In this document: positions 34,330 through 45,764 of the stretch, in pieces
Layout of the letters: each line of letters opens with the position of its first letter
Numbering within the stretch: the first letter of the stretch is position 1
DNA from: Cenococcum geophilum 1.58
Lineage: Eukaryota; Ascomycota; Dothideomycetes; Gloniales; Gloniaceae
Direction: 5' to 3'
Assembly: GCA_001692895.1 (NCBI GenBank)
Contig: KV748263.1
Coordinates: forward strand, 62,001 to 126,000
Length of the DNA: 64,000 nt
Position numbers and translations under genes: made by a program
Notes under the pieces: model-generated
Seen by the model: the letters and a program-made list of their open reading frames with translations, nothing else
What the model was told of the DNA's origin: nothing
Database searches by the model: none

Positions 34330-36060
34330 GGGTGTCTATAAAGGTAAGTTATGGGGTACTTTTATATATCTTAAGTAAGCGACGGGAGGAGTTTCTATAT
34401 ACTATAGGCTGTGATGTCCTTTATAGCATCGCAAATTTTTTATTTAATAACTTCAATTTATAGCTTAATGTAATAGCGCTTTTTTAGGAAGTAGGTTTTA
34501 AGAAAATAATAAACAAGCTACTAGTTGGGACTCTCTTTTCAAAGTTTAATTATCTTTAGCAATATGTAACCTTACTTAGATATAAGACTAGTAAATAGAG
34601 ACTATATATATTTGCTAATAACTGCCTTTAGTTTTAACTCTTTTTTATCCTTAAGGTAGGGGATTCTAGTTAACTGCGGAGAGTGACGTATAGTAGCTAG
34701 CCACATCGTTTTATACGCAATAGAAAATGTAACAGTTTAAGATACTTTAATAGTATAAAAAGAGCCTTCGGCAAGCTTAATTTTTGCCCTAGCGTTATAT
34801 AAATAGCTTTTATACATACTGGACCGGAGAGTTTTATTAATATTTATAGGAAATAGGGACTTTAAAGCCTTTGCTGGAGCCTCTAGATACTTAGTATCTT
34901 CTATAAATAATAGGAGCGAAGGAATACGTCCCTTAATATTTATAGCGCGTTAGTATATTCCTCTTCTACTATGTCTATCTCTTACCGTAGAAAATAACTG
35001 ACTGTTTTTTATTTATAATTTAATCTTTTTCTAGTCATAGTTTAAGTATATAGGAGCTAGTAGTTATATTATATAAACAGTTCTTAAGTCTAGATAATAC
35101 GGGTAAAGTTCCCTAAAAATCTCTAACTAAGTTGTTTAAATATATTCTAGATAATAGATAAACTCCTAATATAGATTAGCTAGCGTTTAGCTGTATAGGA
35201 AATACCTAATACCTTATTGTATTTCATTGTTAGGATACGGTATAAGGTTCCTATTTTAAACGTTGCCTAAAGGCCAATAAACTTTATTAGATTATTAAAA
35301 GCTCGCCTTAACAACTTATCCTTCCTTTTAGTTAATGTTTGTATATCTTTCCTCTTACTTAATAAAAGCCGATTAATTTAAATATTATACCACCTATTGT
35401 TACAAGACTTATAATAGCGTAAGTTGCGATAAATATTGCTATTATAAAAGGGACGGGAATGGGAATAGTTGGTTTAAAAAGCGTCTTTATAGATATTAGG
35501 GAGATCTATACCTAGTTAGATATTTCTTAGTTATTATTTAGGAACTAACCAAAAGAATAAAAGTCTACTACCTACTACCTCTTATCGGTATTAAAAAATC
35601 GCTTTGCTGCCTTAATTTGGTGTCTACCTTTTAGATAAATAAATAATCTATCTTTATAGGAAAGTGTCTTTAGTATGTTAATATACTGCATAAATTCTTT
35701 TACTGTTATCTCTGACGCCTATAAGATATTATTAATATCTTTATTATAAATTAAGGCTTTTACCTAGTTCTTTAGATTAAGATTATTGCAGCCCTCTATA
35801 TAAAATGTATCGATAAAATACTGTATATAGTCGTTATCTATAGTTTAAGTAGGTCGAACTTCTAGCCCTTTAACGGCTAGATTTTCTAGGCGGACTTTAG
35901 TAAAACTATAGTAATATCCTTATCTGTCGTGGAAATTATAGTAATCGTTATCTAAATTATTTATAGCTTGTTGGGGTTTCCCCTAGAGGGTAAGAGGCCC
36001 TAATAAGGATGCTGTTACTATAGGTAGTTTCTATTTTTACCTAAAACTACTACCCCTAAT
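34330..36060 (-). pseudogene. DUF3723 family protein relic
   Basis: The minus strand reads from about 36060 down to 34330. LAVKGLEVRPT (35880) is followed by YIQYFIDTFYIEGCNNLN and then LFIYLKGRHQIKAAKRFF (35640-35590), matching the conserved LHGRHR..AA..FL block of DUF3723. Then come LRRAFNNLIKFIGL and IGTLYRILTMK, the region ending GRIPSLLLFIEDTKYLEA (34930), and KTLRSSMYKSYLYNARAKI. DUF3723 proteins occur in Pezizomycotina, often as accessory genes in variable regions and Starship elements; their biochemical role is unknown. This relic starts about 55 bp from the patatin gene relic on the opposite strand, so the two were divergent neighbours. Many TAA/TAG codons break it. Confidence 0.78.
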
Positions 36061-36114
36061 ATATATATATTAAATGTTCCCGTTTTCTCTTTATCTATAG
36101 TAAGTATATCTCTT

Positions 36115-39100
36115 TACAATTATATCTTGTGGCTGCAGATTGCCGGCTCTAATAGCCTTATAATTAGCGATACTAGTTATTTCCGGCACTTAGTAGATAA
36201 ACTTCCGAAACCACACTCACAGATACTATTAATAGTCTTTTTTTATAGCGAAACGGGTGGAAATAAAGATACGGCGTTGCGTTTTCTTTTCCCCTATAAT
36301 AATACTAAAAGAAATTAATCCGGAGGTATAGTAAATATATGTGTAGATAATGTAATAATACACGTAGAACACCCTATATTCTTTGCTAATGGAAATGCTA
36401 AAGTTATACTTCCGCCAAAGCAGACACCGTTGACTTGCCATGAAATAACAACGTATTTGCTTATATGGCTATATATAAATACCCAAACGGCGCTTAACGT
36501 GGCCCTTACCCGTATTATCCTACCATAGTATAGTGTTTTTGTAATTTTTGTAGACGACTTCAATAGTATAGACCTACTCCTTAGCCAGCTTATATAATGG
36601 ACCGCTTTAGATATTTTTTTAAACTTACCTAAAAATATTCGGCTAAGGCTTATTCTAGTATTCTTTATAAGTAACGGAGCTTATAATTAATAAGCGATGT
36701 AAACTATTAGTACGAATTCCTATATCCGGGCGATGTTTCCTTTAATTATCGTTTTTCTAATTAATGAGAAGCTCTCGCCCCTAGCCTACTTTCGTCCATT
36801 AAAGGAGCAGCTTATAAAAGAAATTGACCTTTCTAAGGATGCTCGCCGTCAATCCTATTAGCTCTTCTTAGCTACCTATCTTAAAGGATTATATTAAGCT
36901 TGCTTAAGATATACTCTACAAACTATTACTAAAGCGTTTAATCCCGTTATAGCTATAAGAATGTATATAATTTATAATAGCGTGTTATTAAACCACCTCC
37001 GAAACTTCTTACAAATGGGCGTTAAATATATTATATTGTACGAAGATATTACTACGTACATTGCTTTAAGCCTCTTTTTAAACGCTTATCCTTATGGTGC
37101 CCCTTATAAGCTCCCCTAAATATTAAGTCTTTTTTTCTTACTAAGACATTATAGTATTTTTACCTAAAATTCTCCTGTGGCTATACAGACAGTCTTGCCT
37201 AAAAGCCTTTAATTTAGTCTATAATGTTAAAGAGCTTGCCTTAAAGCAATTTTAGAAGGTAGAGGAGAAGTTCTGCCGCAATTTCTAAGAACTATAAAAA
37301 TGGACTAGGGAAAACGATAATGCGTCCTCCGTAGAGTCGTATATAAGTGTGGCTTAATCTACCGGAATTATCTGGTCGACTTTAAAGTCTAGTAAAATAT
37401 GCCTTTACTATCTTATGCGTATCCCGCAATATATACTTAGCTGCGGTTATTTAGTGTATAATACTTACGTTAAAACGTTTAGCAAAGGTGTTCTCGGTGC
37501 TAAATATAAGTTTACTATATTAGAATGTATTCTTTGTAGAGCTGGCTTCCTTACTGCACTAATTAAACTACTAACTTGTGGGGTTAGAATTCTTGGTATT
37601 AATGGCGGCGGGATAAGGGGGGTAGTTCCTCTAGAGTTCCTTATCCTTTTATAGAAGACTCTAGGTTCTAAATGCAAATTGCAAGATTTCTTTAATTTAA
37701 CTATGGGTATAAGCTCTGGTAAGAACGAGATACACTTAATTTAAGTAGGATAATAACCAAACTACTAGGAGGATTAATTGTTTTTAGTATAGGTCTCTAC
37801 TTATAGGACGTTATATAGTGTAGTAAGAACTTTAAATCTATTATAAGGAGATTTTTTGTAGAGCAAAAGGAAAAGAAATCTATTTTTGGCGACATTAAAA
37901 AGCTTATTAAGGCTTAGAGGTCTAACGGCTACTATAATGCGATTGCTCTAGAATCTTTGCTAAAGGAGACATTTAGCAATTAATGAATATTTAGAAACCT
38001 ACAGCTATCAGGCAAAAAGGTAGCAGTTATCGCTACTTTAATTTTAACTAATTAGGCGCATATCTTCGTAAATTATAATGCGCATAAAATAGGTTTTAGT
38101 ACACTATATTCCCTCCTTTTACTTCTTTATTAAATATAGAATCCTAATTAAGGTAAAGGATATAAGCGGGAAAGAGAAATTAATGTATAGGAAGCGTAAG
38201 TATTTCTAAGAATACTTAAAGCTTATACTAATCCTTTTATAGAGCAAGAGCTACCTCGGCCGCTCTAATGTAAGATTTAGCGCTTAGTAATATATTTAAG
38301 CTAATTATATAAGTTTGTTTCCCCAAGTAGATCTAAAAAGTGGCCCTTACTTAGATGGTGCGCTACTATATAATAATCTAATCGGAATTAGTTTATAGGA
38401 AAGCAAGCATATCTAGCCCAAACAATCTCCTAATATAGTCCTTTCTTTAGGGACTATAATATCGGATCCTTAGCTAAATATAACGTCCCGATTCCTATAC
38501 CGATTCTTATTTTAATTCCTACCCTAGGGGGTAAAAAGTATCTATAACTTACTTTCTTCCTATATAGATGGTTAGAAATAATAGCAAGGTATATATAATA
38601 GTCTTAATGAAAATTTAAGGGAAGATTACTTCTAATTAAATATTAAAGTAGGATAAGTACCTGGGCTTGATGATATTACGTAAATAGATAACCTATAAAG
38701 AGCAGTTTAATTTTAACCCTTAGGAAAGTCTAAACGGGAAGGAGTAGTCTTAGCGCTGCTTATATCTTTGTTCTATCTAGAGTTAGACTGCTTACTATAT
38801 TATAAAAATGGGTTTTATAGATGTGAAGGAGTTATACGTTGCCGAAATAATAGTTATGCTGTTATATATGCCCTAACTAAGCTATTCTCGTCTTCCTTAG
38901 AGTTTACTAGTGAGATAACTAGCGAAAGAGGCCTTTTAGCTGTTTTTAAAGGAGAAGAAGATATCTGCTTATAGTGCCAACGATATAGTAAACAGATTGT
39001 TTTCTATATTAGACACCCACGCGATATAATTACTCTTTCCCTAAGGATAGACGAGCTAAACTACTAAAAACTTAGCGGCTTCCTATATAGCGTAGAGTGG

Positions 39101-39295
39101 TTTATAAAACAATAGAGGCTTAATGCTTAGTTTAGGACCGCAGACCATTATATTCCTAGAGCTTTTTTTTGTTCTAAATACGATATAACTAGGCTTTAAC
39201 ACCGCAAGCGTAAAGATTATAAGGCTGCGTGGCCACCGCTAAAACGACAGCAGTAGGTGTAGTTATTTATATCTGCATTCTATAATTAGATAGTA
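36115..39295 (+). pseudogene. Large P-loop and patatin-like phospholipase relic
   Basis: The gene read as one long protein of about 1,000 residues. Near 36127-36318 LVDKLPKPHSQILLIVFFYS is followed by ETGGNKDTALRFLF, a degraded Walker A motif (usual GETGAGKST). A region to 37000 includes VALTRII, IFVDDFNSIDLLLSQLI and RPLKEQLIKEIDLSKDARRQ. Near 37430 a Cys/His finger has lost cysteines to tyrosine (CGYLVYNTY). The patatin domain starts with RILGINGGGIRGVVPLEFL (37580), the oxyanion Gly loop. GISSG (37710) is the serine elbow. SGPYLDGALLYNNPIGISL (38340) holds the catalytic Asp. GEEDICL and later FIKQQRLN close the protein. Patatins cleave phospholipids by a Ser-Asp dyad. The fusion with a nucleotide-binding domain resembles NLR-like fungal defence proteins. 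An open piece at 38768-38974 belongs to it. Confidence 0.85.
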
Positions 39296-39479
39296 TAATT
39301 AATTATAAAATATCCTGTCTTTATGCTCTGTTTATAGATATGTAATAGAGTATAGCTTTAGGTAGCAGAGCCATATTATTCCCTAGGCTTTTAATTAATA
39401 AGACCCATTAACCTAGACCTCTAAAACGATCGTTTCTTACTAGAGGAAACATTCTACCTAAACTTCCTATTACTGTTAA

Positions 39480-40050
39480 CTCTGGAAGTTTATTTCTAGC
39501 TTTGCCCTAGCTAAAGGCCTTAATTCTATAGAATGAATCTCCTTAGCTAAAGTACTATAAGATACTTAATGAAGACCAGGTAGGCGCGTGTGTAATTACG
39601 CATAAGAATAACTCTAAATTTATAGCAGTTGTAATTAAACGGAGACCTATAACGCACTAAAGTTGGAATTAGATTACGCTTAAACCAGTAAAATACCCAA
39701 ACATTATTTCTTTTAAAGAAGCTTTTATTTCCTAGGATATTTACTTAATTTATAAGCATTTATATGTTGATGTAACGCTAAGAGAAATTTAAGTAAGCCT
39801 ATTAATTACGTTTAGAGATTACAAGCTGGCTATAATTTATAAAGAAGTAAGTTTTAAAGACCCTTTATATTCTTTAACTTATAAGTTCCTTAGGTTTTAA
39901 CTAGAGTTTATTTTATTTATAATAAGTTAGGTATTTAGTACGGTTTTCTAAGTATAAAAAACGTTCTTATCTTACGAATAGGAGATATTAGGCTTAGTAC
40001 GTTTCTATATAATACTCTAAAGCTTAAACTAAACCTAAAGAAGTAAATAT
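39480..40050 (+). pseudogene. PAK/STE20-like protein kinase N-lobe relic
   Basis: The frame from about 39565 reads NEDQVGACVITHKNN, then FIAVVIKRRPITH, which fits the strand with the catalytic Lys. KYPNIISFKEAFIS.DIYLI (39705) corresponds to the H.NI..L.EAF....LY.VYE block, and YKHLYVDVTLREI and FRDYKLAIIYKEV follow to about 39860. After that a degraded segment and the text LVRFYIILQSLN to 40040 could be the C-lobe remains. No HRD or DFG motif is visible, so the relic is either truncated or too decayed. The N-lobe pattern is most like fungal PAK-type kinases. It lies just after the patatin relic on the same strand. Confidence 0.6.
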
Positions 40051-42169
40051 TAGTAATAGTATGTTATAACGGAGCCTCGATAAAGCAGCTGATATTAGAG
40101 CCATTGGTTTAATATTAATTAAGCTTATTAAGCCCTTATCTGGTTTTTTAAATACAGGTTCCTTAGCACCTATTTATTTAGACTAATAGACCAAAAGCGC
40201 TTTTAAATTCTGGAAGAAATTAAAAACTGTACCTGTAGTAGAGCTTCTACGGGTAGGGTATCTAAGCAACGTTTTCTTTACCGCAATTGATAGTAGTAGG
40301 ATGACTTTTTTTAAAAATTACCTGGACCAGCCTGTCTTATACCATATGCCATAACTACTAAAAAGTATTGTATTATAGATATTAAAGATAACAAATTATA
40401 AAGCTATTTATAGTATAAGATTAAATTAGTATAAGCCCCTAAACAAAATATATAAATATAAAATTGTAGATATATATACCTTATACTAAAGCTATTCCAT
40501 ACCTTATAAAGAAACCATTAATAGTGTTATAGGCTAGTTAGTAATTATTACGGTATATAAGGGAATTTATAAGGTAGAGGATATCACCATTATATAATCG
40601 TAGGGAGTTCTGCCGTTTTCTGCCAGTGCCGTAATAGTAAGTTTAGTAGTTTTTAGTAGGGAATTAGGTAGGCAGCCTAAACTTTTAACGTAGTACTGTA
40701 TGCTATATATTCTATATATATAATTAATTCGGTTATCTTATTATTTAGCAAGTTTTAGTTAGACTATATAAGGCGTGCCTAGTTATATATTGCTGTTCTA
40801 TAGTGTACTATATATAGTGTACTATATCTACCCTACCTCTTTACTCTTCTTCTGTTTAGAGGAATACTTTTAAGTGTTAATTAATAAATAAGAAAGGATT
40901 TTGTTCTATCTTTGCTTACTATCCGCCTTTTAAAAATATAATACTTTTATAGAAGCCTTTAATACCGGCTCCAAAGTCCACGCTCTTTTAAAGTTTTTCC
41001 TATCTTTTTTTTAAAAACCTTTAGAATCTGGCTCTATACCAATCTATCCTTTACACGTAGAATAATTAGCAGTTTGTCTTTGTAACTAACCCGCTTACTA
41101 ATTAGCCCGAGATAGTTAGCCCGCGTATATTAAAATAATTTTAGTAAGATAAAAATCCTTAGCAGCTATATAGACTAAGGGGTAGGAATAGTCTTAACGA
41201 TAACTAATATATTATTTTTTATAGTTACTTAATGTATATAGTACTATATAAGTTATATAGCCTTTTAGCTAGGTAGCTACCCAGGCGCATAAGTTTAACC
41301 CCTTTTAGTAGGCTTTTAAAACAAAATTAAATTTAGATAAGATATTAACTTAGAACCCTTCTAAAAATAATATTTAAGGCGCTAATTGGAGCTATAAAAT
41401 ATGGAGATACCATTAAAAGGAGAGATAAAAATGTGTATTATAATCTTATTGTTAAGGACTTTTTAATAGAAGCGACTTATTAAATACGTATTTAATTAGG
41501 TAAATAAAGATGGCGGCTCCGCGTTAGTGTTAGGAGAACAAGTACCACCTCGTTATAAAGAGTTAGTGCCATAAAAGAGCTTCTTAGATTAATTTCTTAC
41601 GTTTTTTTAGTCTACTAATAAATATTAAAGAGGAAGAAGAAATACTACTATATTACAAAGAGTTAGTGCTATAACAGATTTTTATATTAATTTCTTACAT
41701 TTCTTAGCCTGCCTATAAACGATAGAGAGTACGAATTAAACTAATAGTAGCTAGTACTAAGAATTGGTTTTATAAGCTTCCGCCAGGCGGATTTCTATAA
41801 CCCTAGGATAACAATCTCTTTAGTATAATAGTTAGATTTATTAGAACTTAGGGAACTGACTTTAAGTTACCTACTTATTTTGTGTTATAAGCTATTCTTT
41901 ATACTCGGATATATTAGAGTCCATCTATAACCCTAAGATTAAACTAATACTAGTGTCCCAAATCTAATAACTATATATGCTTTAATATTCCAAGAAATTA
42001 AGGGGACTCTTCACTATGTCCAAAACAGTAAGGTAGTAGGTTATTGTAGTAATTTAATAATCGTTAGTCCATTTCTTTAGTGGTGTTATTAATATTTAAT
42101 ATTAGTATAAGGCCATATTGATATTGATATTTAACTTAACGTCCCCCCCTACGTGGCGTAAAACCCCCT
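40051..42169. other. Decayed stretch with LTR-like fragment and a duplicated block
   Basis: TTCTGCCGTTTTCTGCCAGT at 40608 matches the copy at 33194. CTATATAAGGCGTG at 40765 could be an LTR promoter. A block of about 80 bp around ACAAAGAGTTAGTGC is directly repeated (about 41555-41628 and 41655-41720). Plus-strand text such as ASTKNQFYKLPPGGFL (41750) looks coding, but I cannot assign it. Confidence 0.4.
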
Positions 42170-43107
42170 ATGCCGCAAAATATAAGGGGCACTTTGACTT
42201 TAAGCGACTATAACTCTACGCACACGCTAATATTTACTATAATTCCATATAAGTTGTGTATTGCAGCTACTTTTACACGTTTAGAACCTCTCCTAATAAA
42301 AAATTATATTTATATTATTGCCTTCGCGCCTAATGTGCAGAGAGCCTTAAATTAGAGTATAACAATATTCCTTCTTTAAAGCACTGCTGTTAAGCTCTTA
42401 GTACTCTATAATACTTATAAACAGTCTTATCTAAGTCTTAGAGACTTACTAACTTATAATGCTAGAAATTCATCATTAGCTTTATATCTACTATAACGCG
42501 TAAATTTATGCATAATTGCTACCCTAATTGGTACTTTTAATTAAAGCAGTTTCCAATCCTGGCTAGTGCGAAATGACCCCGCACGTTTAACATAATTATC
42601 GCCTATATAATTTACTTATATTATCTAGTAAGCTAGGCTTATAGCTATTAGGTATATAGCTATATAAAGACTTAATAAGAGGGCCGATCTTAGTCCCGCA
42701 GCCTTACGATCTAACTTAATCTTGGCTACTATAAGCCTCCTATTAACTAACTTATTTTTATAGATTCGCCACCTTATTGTCGAGGTGGCGTTTCCTAGAT
42801 ATTAGCGCGGTCAAAGCTATAATCCACTTTATAAAGGAGGTAGAATATTTATACCTAAGTAAATAAGATACACTAAGCGTATAAGCCGATTTCAATAAAT
42901 AAATACTCCTAAGGACCCCCTCTCCTACCTATACCTCCTAATTAACCACACTATAAGCCTCTACCTTACGTGCTTCCGCTAGTGCGTCGCCGATTAAGAA
43001 GTGTATGATACTGGAACTGCCCTATAAACTTAACGCATTATAAACTATTAAGAGACTAACTGCTAAATAACCGATTTACACTCGCCGTATTTAAAGATAT
43101 AAACCAG
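42170..43107. other. Unassigned decayed stretch
   Basis: A 61-codon open frame begins at 42170 (plus), rich in Thr, Ile and Leu. It is followed in the same frame by stops and text such as LLVLYNTYKQSYLSLRDLLT. It may be a gene relic of unknown type. I saw no motif I could name. Confidence 0.3.
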
Positions 43108-43500
43108 CGAGCTAAGGTGCTAGTTTAAAACTATGCTAGCTACCAAAGGATCGATCGCAATAATTGTACTTATACTAGGGCGGAAGCTAAGGACTTATAG
43201 TGCTGCTAGAGAGCTTAAGGACTACCAAACTACTGGTTGTATTTATTATACTTATATAACAAAGCGTGAGCTAGGGAGCTAAGGTGTTAGTTAAGAGCTT
43301 ACTGGCTTCAGAATAAGCGGTTATAATTGTCGCACTTATATACTAGAGCGTAAGCTAGGAAGTTAAAGTGCTGGCTAATAGCTTATTAGCTGCCAAATAA
43401 CTAATTATAGTTGTTGCACTTGTATAGTAGAGTGTAAGCTAGGGAGTTAAGGTGCTAGTTAAGGGCTTACTAGCTGCTAAATAACTAGTCGCGTTAAGAA
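43108..43500. repeat. 84-bp minisatellite, about five units
   Basis: The marker GYTAAGGTGCTAG-like sequence recurs at 43111, 43278, 43362 and 43446, with a degenerate unit in between near 43195. The period is therefore 84 bp. Because 84 is 28 codons, frames stay in register; both a plus frame (for example ARELRCQL) and a minus frame (for example QLPSL) run through it if TAA/TAG are ignored. It adjoins the C-terminal end of the C2H2 relic. Confidence 0.85.
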
Positions 43501-43509
43501 TTTAATAAC

Positions 43510-44720
43510 CTTAACCCCCTCTATCCTGCCTCCTTTAACTTCCCCTTAACGCACTCTACCGCCTTCTTTAATATAACTATCTCCTCTATATACGCTCCAC
43601 TCTTAATATATTAAGTTAACCCACTTAGCGTAGAGAAGTGCTTTATTATATCCTACACTTCTGTTTTACTAAGGGACGACAGTATAAGGGACAGTGGATA
43701 GTAGAATATCTTTAGTGCATAAACTGGCGAAGATAGATAACTTTAAAGAGCCTAAATACTGTAGAAAGCCTTATAGTTAGAATATAGCGGATATAAGATT
43801 TTAAGGATAAAAGGAAGGTAGGAAGACTGCAGTTTAGTAAATTATCTAGGAGTGGAAGGGCTATTAGTACTAGTGTTAGGTGTAAATATAATACTCCCCA
43901 TTAGAGGTAAAGAGGAGTACTCCGTTTTAAGTATCTCTAGCTCTATCTCTACTAGGACGCTATTATTATAGGTAATTAGGCAATTAATATCCTTTTCTTA
44001 AACCGCCTTATTCAATTTCCACCACATTATCTTTAAGCAGCAGGACCCGCTTTTAAGGTAATAGAGTAGTGCCAAAGAACAACTAAAGCGCTTTTTACAT
44101 TTCTTGTAAGCTATATATTGGATATTGCTAAGGGGGCGGTAGACTACTAAGGACTAGTGTTAGAGCAGAGCCATCTCGTTAGCGAACTCCTAGTTATACT
44201 CTTTATACACACGCTTATAGCGCAAGGGAGGAGCATAAACTTTAGTGGTGAGATACTGTTGTAAAGCGGGCTTATTGGCGAAGTTTTAGTCACAGTTATA
44301 GCAGCGGAACTCCGTTACGGAGGCCAAGGAGTGTAGGTTACAGTCCCTATAGAAACTATATCCTATAGACCTTTTAAACGCTTAAAAAGGTACGTAGCTA
44401 GTAAAGTCTACCTAGTTATAGATAGGGTAGGGGTTAGAGTAATATATAAAGCGGTAGTTAATAAGGGCTTTGGCGTAAGGAAAGAATTAATTACATTCTT
44501 TGCAGTGTAGTAGGAGTAATCCTTTATATATAGAGTCCTTATTATAGGTTAAGGAAAGATGGGAGTGGACGGCCTAGTGATGCTATACGAGACCGTTCTC
44601 CGTATAGAAAAGTCGATCGCAGTTCTAATATTAAAGGCGACGTTTGATCATCTAGTGCTATTTAAGTGCATTATAATCGCATAAAGGCATTTTAATATAA
44701 GAAACTGTAGTAATGAACGT
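43510..44720 (-). pseudogene. C2H2 zinc-finger protein relic
   Basis: The minus strand from 44697 reads as several zinc fingers. NCDRLFYTENGLV.HH.AVH (44610) fits C..C...F....L..H.....H with one Cys present. HCKECN.FFPYAKALINYRF (44500) has the two Cys and has lost His. FRCYNCD.NFANKPALQQYL (44300) has both Cys, and His has become Tyr. YKKCKKRFSCSLALLYYLKS (44090) has the same His to Tyr loss. Downstream text (VQDIIKHFSTLSGL, EEIVILKKAVECVKGKLKEA) to 43510 is helical. C2H2 fingers usually bind DNA or RNA. His to Tyr (CAC/CAT to TAC/TAT) and Gln to stop are both expected from RIP. No target can be proposed. Confidence 0.75.
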
Positions 44721-45177
44721 TGAATTTGAAGTTTAGAAAGAGTAGGGTAAAGAAAAGATATCCCTTATAACGTTAGGGTCCTCAAAGTAAGTAGTCCGTG
44801 CGGGAAAACCTATAAATTTCTAAGTACAGGCACCGAATCCAGCTAATTTAATTAGTTAGTTCTTATCAATAACCTAAGGACCTATTTTAACGTTGTAAGG
44901 GATACCTATCCCGCTCCTTAACGCCTAAAAAGTTCTAAGCGGGGTTTTAGCTCGGACCAGACAGTTCTTAAAAAAACAAGATCCCCAATAAGGTCCAAAA
45001 CGGGACCCTTTGCTCAGCATGTTGACCGCATAGTTATAGTCCCAACTAATAATTACGGATGAAAATGTCTTGAAAATCGATGGGTGATTCCTTCTAAATT
45101 AGACGGCCTTTTCACTGGCGTAAATATTTGATAGAAACATATTCTAGATGGATGTAAGTAGAGGTAATAGTGTAGTA
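44721..45177. other. Less-mutated spacer with a dispersed repeat block
   Basis: The block at 44815-44910 repeats 33065-33165. The remainder to the Crypton edge has fewer TA steps than its surroundings and no clear frame. It is the left flank of the Crypton array. Confidence 0.4.
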
Positions 45178-45396
45178 GATATTTATCACATATCTAGGGG
45201 GGTTATTTAGCGCGGTTACGACCCGGGTTAATACAAGGTTAGGGCCACCCCTACTAATAACGCGCCCGACCCCGCACTTGGTTGCGTAGCAACTACCCCT
45301 AAGTACCCTCGCACGCAATTTTGGGCGAAAAGGTACACAATTTGAGTTTAATCAGTACTTCTAGGCGGTCGCGTAATGTTACTCTAAATTTAAAAC

Positions 45397-45762
45397 ACCT
45401 GCACTGTAGTAACCGAGACGCCTTAACGTAGGACTGTACTTTAGTAACCAAGACGTCTTAATATAGGACTGTACTATAGTTACTATAGTTCTATATTAAG
45501 GCGTCTTAGTTACTACAGTCCTATATTAAGGCGTCTTAGTTACTACAGTGCAGTCGTATATTAAGGCGTCTTAGTCACTGCAGTTATACATTAAGGCGTC
45601 TTAGTTACTGCAGTGCAGTCCTATATTAAGATATCTCGGTTACTAGTATAGTCTTATATCGAGACGTCTTAGTTACCGTAGTGCATTTGTATATAGAGGC
45701 GTCTTAGTTAGTTACCGTAGTGTAGTTATATATTAAGGCGTCTTAGTTACTGCAGTAAAATA
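45397..45762. repeat. Satellite array of Crypton copy A
   Basis: About ten imperfect units of 33-40 bp with the core AAGGCGTCTTAGTTACTACAG lie in tandem. The first two units are in the opposite orientation (GTAACCGAGACGCCTTAACG). Copy B has the same arrangement at 48985-49460. Being inside the element next to its left end, the array could be the recombinase binding region, which is an inference. Confidence 0.85.
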
Positions 45763-45764
45763 AC

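Noticed and set aside
36229..36563. Minus-strand ORFs over the patatin/P-loop relic
   Set aside because: They are antisense to a clear family match on the plus strand. The minus ORF at 37465-37677 is likewise antisense to the patatin Gly loop.
45112..45318. 68-codon minus-strand ORF across the left Crypton edge
   Set aside because: It spans the junction core and the non-coding end of the element and has no resemblance to a protein family.
45397..45762. CRISPR-like appearance of the satellite arrays
   Set aside because: Units are contiguous and imperfect with no unique spacers, and all other evidence is fungal.
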